Below, in pieces: positions 33,415 to 41,812 of a stretch of 64,000 nucleotides of DNA. Every line of letters starts with the position of its first letter. Position 1 is the stretch's first letter. The stretch is from an uncultured Prevotellaceae bacterium (GTDB lineage: Bacteria; Bacteroidota; Bacteroidia; Bacteroidales; Bacteroidaceae). Position numbers and translations under genes: made by a program. The stretch lies in the NCBI GenBank assembly GCA_902792635.1, contig CADBAG010000011.1:1-64000 (forward strand), written 5' to 3'. The notes beneath the pieces were generated by a model. The model saw only the letters and a list, made by a program, of their open reading frames with translations. It searched no databases and was not told the origin of the DNA.

Positions 33415-33906
33415 TTAGAACCCTAATGTCGGGATCCAGGCATCGATACGCTCAGCTGTCTTGTCGTCCTCATTGACATCGTCGAGGGCGAGGCCGATGA
33501 AGTGACCGTCAACGACCGACTCACTGTCGTCGTAGGTATAGCCGTCTGTGGAGACGTTGTTGCCAACCATCGTGGCACCGGCAGCCTCTGCTGCATCATA
33601 GAGCTCTTTCATGCCGCCGCAGAACGTGTCGCTGTACGACTCGCTGTCGCCGCAGCCGAAGACGGCTACTTTCTTGCCGCTCAGGCCAGCCTCTTTCAGT
33701 ACCTTCACACCGTCGTACCAGTCGTCCTGCATCTCGCCTGCACCCCATGTCGAAGTGCCGAGAACGAGGTTGTCTGCCTCTTTGACATCGTTGGCAGTAA
33801 GGTCTGACACATTGATAACATTTGCGCCTAACTTCTCGCCGATGGTCTGGGCGATGGCCTCACAGGTACCTGTTGATGAACCGTAAACTACAATTGTCTT
33901 GCTCAT
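33415..33906 (-). CDS. fldA: Flavodoxin
   Basis: An FMN-containing low-potential electron carrier. The phosphate-binding loop YGSSTGTCEAIA is at residues 8-19. The isoalloxazine-contact loops are LGTSTWGAGEMQDDW and FGCGDSESYSDTFCGG. At 163 aa it is a long-chain type. It probably shuttles electrons from pyruvate oxidation or to reductive biosynthesis in an anaerobe. A -7 box lies 42 bp upstream. Confidence 0.96.
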   Translation of the reverse strand: MSKTIVVYGSSTGTCEAIAQTIGEKLGANVINVSDLTANDVKEADNLVLGTSTWGAGEMQDDWYDGVKVLKEAGLSGKKVAVFGCGDSESYSDTFCGGMKELYDAAEAAGATMVGNNVSTDGYTYDDSESVVDGHFIGLALDDVNEDDKTAERIDAWIPTLGF

Positions 33907-33947
33907 AGTTCTAATACTTTTTTATTTATTATTTTGTTTTCTGGTGG

Positions 33948-33955
33948 CAAAGTTA
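33948..33955 (-). promoter_or_regulatory. Promoter -7 box of fldA
   Basis: TAACTTTG followed by CC on the minus strand, 42 bp before the ATG. No clear TTTG at the -33 distance. Confidence 0.45.
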
Positions 33956-34042
33956 CTTGATTTATCCCATTGCCACAATACCTAAAAGTAGTGATTCTGA
34001 TAAAATACCCACTTCTTGGTATCATTATTGAAGCAAAAAGCG

Positions 34043-34050
34043 TACCTTTG
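34043..34050 (+). promoter_or_regulatory. Promoter -7 box of aroC
   Basis: TACCTTTG 33 bp before the aroC ATG. The upstream box is weak. Confidence 0.45.
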
Positions 34051-34082
34051 TAACAGAAACCAAAGAAGAACAGAAAATAATT

Positions 34083-35147
34083 ATGAGAAATACTTTTGGG
34101 AACGTTTTTACGCTCACATCCTTCGGTGAGAGTCATGGAGCAGCAGTCGGGGGTGTCGTTGACGGAATGCCGGCAGGGATTGATATTGACCTCGACTTTA
34201 TCCAGCATGAGCTTTCACGTCGTCGCCCCGGCCAGAGCAAGGTGACGACCTCACGCAATGAGCCTGACCAGGTAGAACTGCTCAGTGGTGTCTTTGAGGG
34301 AAAGTCGACGGGTACGCCTATCGGCTTCATTGTACGTAATACGAACCAGCACTCGAAGGATTACAACAATATCCGGGATCTTTTCCGCCCTTCCCATGCC
34401 GACTATACCTATTATAATAAGTATGGTATAAGAGATCATCGAGGCGGCGGTCGTTCTTCGGCGCGTATCACCATTGCGCGTTGTGTAGGTGGCGCCTTGG
34501 CTAAGCTTGCCCTTAAACAGTTGGGCATATCTATCCAGGCTTATGTCTCACAGGTAGGAAATATTGCTTTGGACCGCGACTATCGCCGTTATGATCTCTC
34601 CAAGACGGAGGACAGCATTGTGCGCTGTCCAGATGAAGAGAAGGCCAAAGAGATGGAGGCACTCATCATGGACGTAAAGGGCAAAGGTGATACCGTGGGT
34701 GGTGTCGTGACTTGCGTCATCAAAGGATGTCCGGTAGGCCTTGGTGAACCTGAGTTCGGAAAGCTCAACGCACAGTTAGGTGGTGCGATGCTCTCTATCA
34801 ATGCCGTGAAAGGTTTTGAGATTGGAGATGGCTTCGACATCGTGTCGCATCATGGCTCAGAGGTCAACGATATCTTCACGCCGGAAGGGCTGAAGTCGAA
34901 CCACTCCGGAGGCATTCAAGGTGGCATTTCCAATGGTGCAGACATCTTCTTCCGCGTGGCTTTCAAGCCTGTGGCTACGCTCCTTATGCCGCAACCGACG
35001 ATTGATATCCACGGCAATGCGACGACGGTGGATGTGCGGGGCCGGCATGATCCTTGTGTGGTGCCGCGTGCCGTGCCTATCGTGGAGAGCATGGCTGCCA
35101 TGGTCATCCTCGACAATTATCTGTTGAACAAGACGGTAAAGTTGTAA
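34083..35147 (+). CDS. aroC: Chorismate synthase
   Basis: The last step of the shikimate pathway: EPSP to chorismate, needing reduced FMN. Family signatures are [23 protein letters not shown] in outline at the N-terminus, [27 protein letters not shown]-type middle block and the FMN-site region [10 protein letters not shown] near 277-286. The 354 aa are full length. The FMN requirement and the divergent flavodoxin gene next door fit together. A GNAT gene starts 5 bp downstream. Confidence 0.97.
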   Translation: MRNTFGNVFTLTSFGESHGAAVGGVVDGMPAGIDIDLDFIQHELSRRRPGQSKVTTSRNEPDQVELLSGVFEGKSTGTPIGFIVRNTNQHSKDYNNIRDLFRPSHADYTYYNKYGIRDHRGGGRSSARITIARCVGGALAKLALKQLGISIQAYVSQVGNIALDRDYRRYDLSKTEDSIVRCPDEEKAKEMEALIMDVKGKGDTVGGVVTCVIKGCPVGLGEPEFGKLNAQLGGAMLSINAVKGFEIGDGFDIVSHHGSEVNDIFTPEGLKSNHSGGIQGGISNGADIFFRVAFKPVATLLMPQPTIDIHGNATTVDVRGRHDPCVVPRAVPIVESMAAMVILDNYLLNKTVKL

Positions 35148-35151
35148 GATC

Positions 35152-35739
35152 ATGTCTGATAACGAAGTGATAGAGATTGTTGGCGCCCGGAAGGAACAGG
35201 CTGCCGAGATAGCATCTCTGATTATGGAGGCGATGGACTATGACTGCTGTCAGAATTTTGCGGGTGAAGCGCATACGTTAGATGACTTTCACCGGATGAT
35301 GACGGCGCTCGTTGAGATGGACGACAGTCAGTACTCTTATCGTAATACCCTTGTGGCGTTGGTTGACGGACAGTTGGTGGGATGCTTGGTGGGTTACGAC
35401 GGCAAGGACCTTCGTCGACTTCGGAAACGGTTCATTGAGAAGGCGGCAGAGTTTTTAGAGCGTGACTTCTCCAATATGGATGATGAGACGCAGGCGGGAG
35501 AATACTACCTCGACTCGTTGTGTGTGAAGTCAGCCTTCCGTAAACGGGGGCTGGCTACAAGGCTCATCCGGGAAGCGATCCGGCGTCATGGCAATCAGCC
35601 GGTGGGTCTGCTTGTCGATCATACTCATCCTTGGGCTGAGCGGCTCTATCGGGCTCTCGGCTTCGAGTTTGTCAATGAGACGACATGGGGTGGACATGCA
35701 ATGAATCACCTGCAATATCCACAAAATCGGAAGATATAG
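35152..35739 (+). CDS. GNAT family N-acetyltransferase
   Basis: A GCN5-related acetyltransferase. The acetyl-CoA loop is visible as VKSAFRKRGLATRLIREAI (about residues 124-142), followed by the C-terminal strand GLLVDHTHPWAERLYRALGFEFV. The 195 aa include an N-terminal insertion after MEAMDYDCCQNF. It starts 5 bp after aroC, so it shares that transcript. The substrate is unknown. Confidence 0.9.
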   Translation: MSDNEVIEIVGARKEQAAEIASLIMEAMDYDCCQNFAGEAHTLDDFHRMMTALVEMDDSQYSYRNTLVALVDGQLVGCLVGYDGKDLRRLRKRFIEKAAEFLERDFSNMDDETQAGEYYLDSLCVKSAFRKRGLATRLIREAIRRHGNQPVGLLVDHTHPWAERLYRALGFEFVNETTWGGHAMNHLQYPQNRKI

Positions 35740-35799
35740 TGTGTAAATAGTGAGTATTTGATAGTTCGCTGAATAAAATCGGCCGTTCGCTGAAAGAAT

Positions 35800-35830
35800 T
35801 TTGAGGTTATCCGTTTTCTCTTTACCTTTG
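35800..35830 (+). promoter_or_regulatory. Orphan Bacteroidota promoter
   Basis: TTTG (35800-35803), exactly 19 bp, TACCTTTG (35823-35830), followed by CA as at many gene promoters in this window. No plus-strand ORF follows before a terminator at 35955-35991. Confidence 0.75.
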
Positions 35831-35837
35831 CATCAGA

Positions 35838-35991
35838 AATAAGAAAAAAGGAATATAAGAGAGAACTTTAAGAGATACTACATTAAGAGACATTAAGATA
35901 AGAGACATTACAATATAAGAGATTACATTCTTTTCATTCATAAATTACTCTCCGGCGTAAAGTTCGTGGTGACACGCGCTTTACGCTTTTT
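35838..35991 (+). ncRNA. Candidate small RNA (about 155 nt)
   Basis: The interval from the predicted transcription start to the terminator contains no ATG on the plus strand. It is purine-rich with five near-copies of TAAGAGA (about 35855-35925), then a stem GCGTAAAG/CTTTACGC and a T run. The family is not recognised (not tmRNA, 6S, 4.5S or RNase P by inspection). A 39-codon hydrophobic ORF exists on the opposite strand. Confidence 0.55.
35955..35991 (+). terminator. Rho-independent terminator of the candidate sRNA
   Basis: GCGTAAAG (35955-35962) pairs with CTTTACGC (35979-35986), followed by TTTTT. Confidence 0.8.
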
Positions 35992-35998
35992 CGTTTAT

Positions 35999-36332
35999 AA
36001 AAAAGGTTCTTTAGCTTTTCGGGTTGATATGAGAACAACCTCGAAGAGGTTGAACATGGTTAGCCCCAGGTAAGGAGCGCAGCGACGCAACCTGGGGTTA
36101 GGGTTGGGCAATTTAACCTTACCTGTCGGCCTCGAAGGGGGCGAACATGGGCGGGATGCTGGTTATAGCTGAAGTGCGGTTATGCCATGTTCGCCCTCTT
36201 CGAGGCCGGTTTCCAGGTCATTCGCCCCATTCACAACCCCACGTTTCGGCTTCGCCTCACGTGGGGCTAACCATGTTCAACCTCTTCGAGGTTGTGTGAA
36301 CCCATCTACCCAAAAAGAGTAGAACCTTTTTT
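35999..36332. repeat. Nested hairpin element, full copy
   Basis: About 334 bp with outer arms AAAAAAGGTTCT (left) and AGAACCTTTTTT (right). It repeats the internal order of the element at 10287-10603: AACCTC/GAGGTT, CCCCAGGT/ACCTGGGG, CATGTTCGCCC arms, CCCCACGT/ACGTGGGG and a final AACCTC/GAGGTT. It begins 8 bp after the sRNA terminator and ends 3 bp before the second miaA stop codon. The T/A runs in the arms may terminate transcription from either side. Confidence 0.85.
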
Positions 36333-36334
36333 AT

Positions 36335-37252
36335 TCAATGATCTTGCTCATCAATAAAACGGATAATGGCCGAGATGTCATTGGGACTGAACCAATGAAT
36401 GTTCGGATCCTTTTTGAACCATGTCAGCTGTTTGCGCATGTAACGGCGCGTGTTCGACTGTATTTCGCGGATAGCCTCATCGAGTGTGATGAGGCCGTCA
36501 AGATAATCGAACATCTCTTTGTAGCCAACGGTGTTGAGGGCGTTGAGTGACCGCTTGTCATAGACAGCAAGCGTCTCTTCGATGAGGCCCTGTTTTACCA
36601 TCTCAATGACACGCTGATTGATGCGTTCATACATCTCCTCGCGCGGGCGGTTCAGTCCTATCTTGATGATGCGGAAAGGACGTTGCTTGACGATCCCTCT
36701 GCGGTAGAAGGAATAGGGATGACCCGACTGGTGGCATATCTCCAAGGCATGGACGACACGTCGTGGGTTGTTCTTGTCGACGATGGCCCAGTATTCGGGA
36801 TCCAACTCGTGCAGCTCCTCTACAAGCTTTGGAAGGCCTTCGGCCTGTAGCCGTTGCTTCATCCATTGCCGTGTCTCTTCGTTGATGGTCGGGATGTCGT
36901 CGATGCCTTTGCATACGGCATCGATATACATCATGCTGCCACCGGTGAGGAGAAGAGAAGGGTGAGGCGTGCCATCCTCTTGACCAATAAAAAGTCGCTC
37001 TATGAGGGAGAGACAATCCTCCTCATAGAGCGACGCACTATAATAATCGTCGATGGAATGGTTACCGACGAAATAATGTTTTACTTCTTTTTGCTGCCGT
37101 GGGGTAGGGGCAGCGGTGCCTACAGGTATCTCTTTGTAGATCTGACGGGAGTCAGCATTGATGACGGGAGAGGAGAGATGCTTGGCTATCGTCAAAGCAG
37201 CCTCACTCTTGCCCACACCCGTAGGACCGAGAAGTACAAACAGTGTATTCAA
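36335..37252 (-). CDS. miaA: tRNA dimethylallyltransferase (second copy)
   Basis: Same family as 15733-16659 but clearly divergent. The P-loop is LGPTGVGKSEAALTIAKHL, and INADSRQIYKEIPVGTAAP replaces the ISGDSRQ block of copy 1. The C-terminal half has RRVVHALEI and QSNTRRYMRKQLTWFKKDPNIHWF. The 305 aa are full length, so it is not a pseudogene. It is last in the lpxD-lpxC/fabZ-lpxA run, 50 bp after lpxA. Bacteroidota genomes usually keep both paralogues; how substrate is divided between them is not known to me. Confidence 0.93.
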   Translation of the reverse strand: MNTLFVLLGPTGVGKSEAALTIAKHLSSPVINADSRQIYKEIPVGTAAPTPRQQKEVKHYFVGNHSIDDYYSASLYEEDCLSLIERLFIGQEDGTPHPSLLLTGGSMMYIDAVCKGIDDIPTINEETRQWMKQRLQAEGLPKLVEELHELDPEYWAIVDKNNPRRVVHALEICHQSGHPYSFYRRGIVKQRPFRIIKIGLNRPREEMYERINQRVIEMVKQGLIEETLAVYDKRSLNALNTVGYKEMFDYLDGLITLDEAIREIQSNTRRYMRKQLTWFKKDPNIHWFSPNDISAIIRFIDEQDH

Positions 37253-37270
37253 TGTTGATTAACGATGATA

Positions 37271-37315
37271 CTTCAATGAATAATGCTTCAATGAATGATG
37301 TCTCAACGAATGATG
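37271..37315. repeat. 15-bp tandem repeat over the lpxA stop codon
   Basis: Three 15-bp units (37271-37285, 37286-37300, 37301-37315) of the type CTTCAATGAATGATG. Read on the coding strand, the unit contains the last lpxA codons and TGA, so the gene's end is repeated in tandem after it. Confidence 0.85.
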
Positions 37316-38073
37316 CCTCGTTTAGAGGTCGAGATGAAGTCGATGATGTACTGGATTTCCGGAGTGACCTGCAACTCACTCTGCACCTTCTTCAGTCCGT
37401 CTGCGATAATACCTTCGCTGTAGATGAGACGGTAAGCATTGTGAATGAGTTCGATGAGGTCGTTGCTGAAACCGTGACGGCGCAGGCCTACGAGGTTGAC
37501 ACCGCAATAGCGTGTCGGCTCCTTGCCTGCGATGATGTAAGGAGGAATATCCTGACTGAAGCGGCAGCCGCCTTGGATCATCACGTATCCACCGATCTTG
37601 CAGAACTGATGGCAGAGCACGGTAGCGGAGATGACGGCATTGTTGTCGATCGTCACCTCACCGGCGAACTTCGTAGAGTTGCCAATGATACAGTTGTTGC
37701 CTAAGACGCAGTCGTGGGCAACGTGCATGTTCTCCATCAGGAGGTTGTTGTTGCCTACAACCGTCTTGCCCTTGGAAGCCGTGCCTCGAGAGATCGTTAC
37801 ATTCTCGCGGATACTGTTGTTGTCACCAATGAAGCACTGGGTGTCCTCACCTTTAAACTTCAGGTCCTGCGGCTTCGTGGAGAGGCTGGCACCGGGAAAC
37901 ACCTCGTTGTTGTTGCCTATCCTTGCACCGTAGTTGATGGTGACGCCGTTGTGCAGTACGTTGTTGTCGCCGAGAACGGTGTTCTTGTCGATAAAACAGA
38001 ACGGACCAATAACGTTGTTGTCGCCGAGTTTTGCATCCGGATCAACGAATGCCAATGGGCTTATCTGATTCAT
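37303..38073 (-). CDS. lpxA: UDP-N-acetylglucosamine acyltransferase
   Basis: The first committed step of lipid A synthesis: moves a hydroxyacyl chain from ACP to O3 of UDP-GlcNAc. A left-handed beta-helix of hexapeptide repeats begins VDPDAKLGDNNVIGPFCFI. The catalytic His is in ENMHVAHDCVLGNN (about residue 120). The C-terminal helical part is RYCGVNLVGLRRHGFSNDLI. The 256 aa are normal. It follows lpxC-fabZ, whose product shares its hydroxyacyl-ACP economy. Its stop codon lies in a 15-bp tandem repeat. Confidence 0.96.
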   Translation of the reverse strand: MNQISPLAFVDPDAKLGDNNVIGPFCFIDKNTVLGDNNVLHNGVTINYGARIGNNNEVFPGASLSTKPQDLKFKGEDTQCFIGDNNSIRENVTISRGTASKGKTVVGNNNLLMENMHVAHDCVLGNNCIIGNSTKFAGEVTIDNNAVISATVLCHQFCKIGGYVMIQGGCRFSQDIPPYIIAGKEPTRYCGVNLVGLRRHGFSNDLIELIHNAYRLIYSEGIIADGLKKVQSELQVTPEIQYIIDFISTSKRGIIR

Positions 38074-38106
38074 AGTATTATTCTAAACATTAATAATTAT
38101 TCGTTC

Positions 38107-38162
38107 TTCGCTCTTCACTTTTCGCTCTTCACTTTTCGCTCTTCACTTTTCACTCTTCATTT
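38107..38162. repeat. 14-bp tandem repeat over the lpxC-fabZ stop codon
   Basis: Four 14-bp units of TTCGCTCTTCACTT type (38107-38120, 38121-38134, 38135-38148, 38149-38162). The last unit contains the final codons and TGA of lpxC-fabZ. The array fills most of the gap to lpxA. Confidence 0.88.
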
Positions 38163-39544
38163 TTGATGATCTGTGCTGTGAAGGTTGCCTCAGACACGAC
38201 ATGATCTCCCACGAACATGTAGCCTTTCATGGAACTGATGCCGTGGCGTACGGGGCCGAGGAGCTCGACACGGAAGAGCAGTGTGTCGCCAGGTACCACC
38301 TTATGACGGAACTTCACGTCATCGATCTTGAGGAAGTAGGTTGACCATTTCTCTGGATCTTTCAGTTGGCTGAGGACGAGCAGACCACCGCACTGTGCCA
38401 TTGCCTCTATCTGGAGTACACCTGGCATCACGGGCTCCTGCGGGAAGTGACCTTGGAAGAACGGCTCGTTGGCTGTGACATTCTTCACGCCTACGATTGT
38501 CGTTGCACCCATAGCTACCACTTTGTCGACAAGCTGCATGGGATAGCGATGGGGGAGAAGCTGACGGATACGGATGTTATCCATCAATGGCTCCTCATTG
38601 GGGTCGTAGATGGGAGCCTGCACCTCGTGCTTGCGGATCTCCTTACGCATGAGACGGGCAAATTTATTGTTGACCGTGTGGCCGGGACGTGTAGCGATGA
38701 TACGTCCTTTGATGGGCTTGCCAATGAGCGCCATGTCACCGATGATGTCGAGCAGTTTATGGCGTGTGCACTCGTTGTCCCACTGCAGAGGACGGTGCTG
38801 GATGTAGCCTATCTTCGTGGCGTCGATATGTGGCACATGGAGAAGGTCAGCGAGCTTGTCGAGCTTGGCTTGCTCCACCTGCTGCTCATAGATGACGATG
38901 GCATTGTCGAGGTCACCACCTTTGATGAGATTTGCCTCAAGCAGAGGAACGATATCACGCACGAAGACAAAGGTACGTGCCGGGGCGATATCGGTTACAT
39001 ACTTGTCGATGCTGTCAAGCGTAGCAAACTGTGAGCTGATGAACTTGGAGTTGAATGAGCACATCGCCGTGATGGAGAAGTCCATGTCGGGAAGAATCGT
39101 GATGACAGAACCGCTCTCCTCATCGCGGACCTCAATCTTCTTGCGGATGATGTAATAGTCCTTTGGTGCGTTCTGATCAACAATGCCTACTTTCTGAATC
39201 TGCTCCACATACTCGTCGGCTGCACCGTCAAGGATAGGAAACTCTGGACCATTGACCTGGATGAGGCAGTTGTCGATACCTAAGGCATAGAGTGCTGACA
39301 TGCCGTGCTCTACTGTAGAGACTCTTGCTTCACCTTTCTGAAGGACTGTGCCACGATGGGTATCCACAACATTCTCTGCGATGGCTTCAATGATAGGCTG
39401 ACCTTCGAGGTCGATGCGCTGAATCTTATAGCCTGTGTTCTCAGGAGCCGGATTGAAAGTCACGGTCAGGTTCAGACCCGTATGAAGACCTTTGCCGAAG
39501 AGAGAAAAGCTCCCTCCAAGTGTCTTTTGTTTTTCTGCGTCCAT
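38150..39544 (-). CDS. lpxC/fabZ: Fusion: UDP-3-O-acyl-GlcNAc deacetylase + 3-hydroxyacyl-ACP dehydratase
   Basis: A bifunctional enzyme known from Bacteroidota. Residues 1 to about 310 form LpxC, with the zinc-ligand region VEHGMSALYALGIDN and the later KGGDLDNAIV and HKLLDIIGD segments. Residues from about 318 form FabZ, with LLPHRYPMQLVDKV and the hot-dog active-site helix FFQGHFPQEPVMPGVLQIEAMAQ. One half commits carbon to lipid A; the other feeds fatty acid elongation. Joining them fixes their ratio. It sits between lpxD and lpxA; the stop lies in a tandem repeat. Confidence 0.96.
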   Translation of the reverse strand: MDAEKQKTLGGSFSLFGKGLHTGLNLTVTFNPAPENTGYKIQRIDLEGQPIIEAIAENVVDTHRGTVLQKGEARVSTVEHGMSALYALGIDNCLIQVNGPEFPILDGAADEYVEQIQKVGIVDQNAPKDYYIIRKKIEVRDEESGSVITILPDMDFSITAMCSFNSKFISSQFATLDSIDKYVTDIAPARTFVFVRDIVPLLEANLIKGGDLDNAIVIYEQQVEQAKLDKLADLLHVPHIDATKIGYIQHRPLQWDNECTRHKLLDIIGDMALIGKPIKGRIIATRPGHTVNNKFARLMRKEIRKHEVQAPIYDPNEEPLMDNIRIRQLLPHRYPMQLVDKVVAMGATTIVGVKNVTANEPFFQGHFPQEPVMPGVLQIEAMAQCGGLLVLSQLKDPEKWSTYFLKIDDVKFRHKVVPGDTLLFRVELLGPVRHGISSMKGYMFVGDHVVSEATFTAQIIKNEE

Positions 39545-39580
39545 ATCTTGCTTATTCTTTGTTCGTATAAAAAAGCTTCA

Positions 39581-40627
39581 TTATTTTGAAGCGCTCTTCT
39601 TTAATTCTTCAACTTCTTTCTGCAAAGCATTGAGCTGCTTGTAGAGCTCAGGAAGTTTATTTACCAAAGCATGGCTTCTGAAGAAAGCCATCTTACCCAC
39701 AGGAGGTGTGCCGATGAGCGTCTGGTTGCTTTCGAGTGACGAGGGAGCGCCCGACTGTGCGCCAAGCAGCACCTTATCACCAATCTTAATGTGACCGGAG
39801 ATGCCTACCTGACCACCGAACATACACCACTGGCCGACAGTTGTAGAGCCGGCTACGCCGACCTGTGCCGACATGACGGTGTTCTCGCCGATATCAGTGT
39901 TGTGAGCGATCTGCACGAGGTTGTCGAGCTTGACACCCTTGCGCACGGTTGTTGTGCCCATTGTGGATCGGTCGATACAGGTATTGGCACCGATCTCAAC
40001 ATTATCCTCGATGGTCACGATGCCGAGCTGTGGAATCTTATCATATTGATTGGTCTCGGGGTTTGGCGCAAATCCAAATCCGTCGGCACCGATGACGGCA
40101 CCCGAATGCAGGGTCACGTTGTTGCCGATGTGGCAGCCGTGATAGATGCTTACGTGGGGATAGAAGAGGCAGCCGTTGCCTACCTTCACGTTCTCCATGA
40201 TCGTGACATTGGGATAGATCTGGCAGCCGTCGCCAATCTCCACGCCATCGCCAATATAGGCGAAGGCTCCTACGTAGCAGTCTTTCCCGACTTTTGCTTT
40301 TGGTGAGATGAAGGCGAGCGGATCGATGCCTTTCTTCTTTGGCAGGTTAGCGGCATAGAGCTGAAGAAGCTTAGCCACACAGTCACGCGCATTCTTCACA
40401 CGGATAATTGTTGTCTTGACGGGATGTTCGAAATTGAGACTGTCGTCCACGAGGACAATACTTGCCTTCGTGTCGTAGATATATTGAACATATTTGGGAT
40501 TGGCAAGGAAAGAAATGGAGCCGGGTGTTCCATCTTCAATCTTCGCGAAGGTATGCACCATGGCATTCTCGTCTCCTTCCACACGGCCCTGAATGAACTG
40601 GGCTATCTGTTTAGCAGAAAATTCCAT
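39581..40627 (-). CDS. lpxD: UDP-3-O-(3-hydroxyacyl)glucosamine N-acyltransferase
   Basis: The third lipid A step: N-acylation of UDP-3-O-acyl-glucosamine. The N-terminal LpxD domain (about 1-100) is followed by a left-handed hexapeptide helix with [16 protein letters not shown] and the catalytic-His strand [17 protein letters not shown]-terminal coiled helix ([20 protein letters not shown]) follows. The 348 aa are full length. First gene of the lpx run; a -7 box TATTTTTG (40692-40699) lies 65 bp upstream on its strand. Confidence 0.96.
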   Translation of the reverse strand: MEFSAKQIAQFIQGRVEGDENAMVHTFAKIEDGTPGSISFLANPKYVQYIYDTKASIVLVDDSLNFEHPVKTTIIRVKNARDCVAKLLQLYAANLPKKKGIDPLAFISPKAKVGKDCYVGAFAYIGDGVEIGDGCQIYPNVTIMENVKVGNGCLFYPHVSIYHGCHIGNNVTLHSGAVIGADGFGFAPNPETNQYDKIPQLGIVTIEDNVEIGANTCIDRSTMGTTTVRKGVKLDNLVQIAHNTDIGENTVMSAQVGVAGSTTVGQWCMFGGQVGISGHIKIGDKVLLGAQSGAPSSLESNQTLIGTPPVGKMAFFRSHALVNKLPELYKQLNALQKEVEELKKSASK

Positions 40628-40756
40628 TCTATTATTGCAATAACTTTTAGATAGGACGTTTGTTAGACGTCGTGATTATGAAATGTTTCTGCAAAAATAA
40701 TGAATTATTCTTGAATAAACGGAAAGTAGATTGATTATTTGCTATTTTTATAACGC

Positions 40757-40790
40757 AAACGGCATATAATTGCACACTTATATGCCGTTT
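40757..40790. terminator. Stem-loop after pyrF
   Basis: AAACGGCATATAA (40757-40769) pairs perfectly with TTATATGCCGTTT (40778-40790) over an 8-nt loop. Only short T stretches follow on either side. It lies between pyrF and the lpx operon promoter, so termination of the long leftward operon is the likely role. Confidence 0.6.
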
Positions 40791-40811
40791 GTGAATAAAA
40801 TGCGAATAAAA

Positions 40812-41633
40812 TTAGAGGGCTTCGAGCTCTTTCTGCATCTGCTGTTGCAACTCTTTTGCCTTATCGCGTGCTGCCTCTGCGAAGTGCTCATCGTGACCAG
40901 CATAGATGATGCCGCGACTTGAGTTGACGAGGAGACCACAGTCTTTGATCATGCCATACTTGCACACCTCCTGCAAGCTACCTCCTTGTGCGCCTACACC
41001 GGGAACAAGCAGGAAATGGTTGGGAGCAACCTTGCGGATATCTTCGAACATCTGACCTTGTGTGGCTCCAACGACATACATCATGTTGTTTTCTGTGCCC
41101 CACTGCTGGGTCTTTTTGATTACTTTCTCGAAGAGGCGCTCGCCGTCCTTATCCTCAGTGAGCTGGAAGTCGTGGCTGCCTTTATTACTTGTCAGTGCTA
41201 AGACGATGGTCCACTTATCTTTGTATTCAAGGAAGGGTGTGAGACTGTCCTCACCCATGTATGGAGCCACCGTGAGCGCGTCGACATCTAATGACTCAAA
41301 GAATGACTTCGCATACATTGCCGAAGTGTTGCCGATATCTCCGCGCTTGGCGTCAGCAATGATGAAATGTTTCGGATAAGCGCCGCGAAGATAGTTGATG
41401 GTCTTCACCAGTGCGTTCATGCCATCGAGCCCATAGCACTCATAAAATGCGAGGTTGGGCTTGTATGCCACGCAGTAAGGAGCAGTGGCATCGATGATAG
41501 CCTTGTTGAACTCAAAGATGGCATCCTTGTTATCCTTCAAAAAGTCAGGGATCTTGTTGATGTCCGTGTCGAGTCCTACACAGAGGAAAGACTTCTTTTC
41601 GAAGATCTCCTTGACAAGCTGTTGTCTGTTCAT
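40812..41633 (-). CDS. pyrF: Orotidine 5'-phosphate decarboxylase
   Basis: The last step of UMP synthesis: OMP to UMP plus CO2. The 273 aa match the longer (type 2) PyrF group rather than the 230-aa E. coli form. The N-terminus [17 protein letters not shown] and the catalytic tetrad segment [21 protein letters not shown] (Lys/Asp/Lys/Asp) are visible, plus [11 protein letters not shown] near the phosphate site. It lies 12 bp after the 46-residue ORF and ends the leftward secA-pyrF run. Confidence 0.96.
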   Translation of the reverse strand: MNRQQLVKEIFEKKSFLCVGLDTDINKIPDFLKDNKDAIFEFNKAIIDATAPYCVAYKPNLAFYECYGLDGMNALVKTINYLRGAYPKHFIIADAKRGDIGNTSAMYAKSFFESLDVDALTVAPYMGEDSLTPFLEYKDKWTIVLALTSNKGSHDFQLTEDKDGERLFEKVIKKTQQWGTENNMMYVVGATQGQMFEDIRKVAPNHFLLVPGVGAQGGSLQEVCKYGMIKDCGLLVNSSRGIIYAGHDEHFAEAARDKAKELQQQMQKELEAL

Positions 41634-41645
41634 AATATAGACTTA

Positions 41646-41786
41646 TTATTTTGTATTCTCAATCTTTGGTCTCTCTACAGCCTTCTCTTCCTTACGCTTG
41701 GCGAGCCTCACGAGGAAGTCTTCGGGCTGCATGGTCTCCTCATCTCTCGAGTAATCCTCTTTCTTACGTGTCCAGAATCGTGCCAT
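41646..41786 (-). CDS. Small hypothetical protein (46 aa) between prfA and pyrF
   Basis: An open frame beginning MARFWTRKKEDYSRDEETMQ and ending EEKAVERPKIENTK. It is highly charged with no hydrophobic core, so probably disordered or nucleic-acid- or ribosome-associated. It starts 26 bp after prfA and ends 12 bp before pyrF, filling the gap in the operon. No family is recognised. Confidence 0.55.
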   Translation of the reverse strand: MARFWTRKKEDYSRDEETMQPEDFLVRLAKRKEEKAVERPKIENTK

Positions 41787-41812
41787 AATCTTAGTGAATT
41801 ATAGTTACAGTA

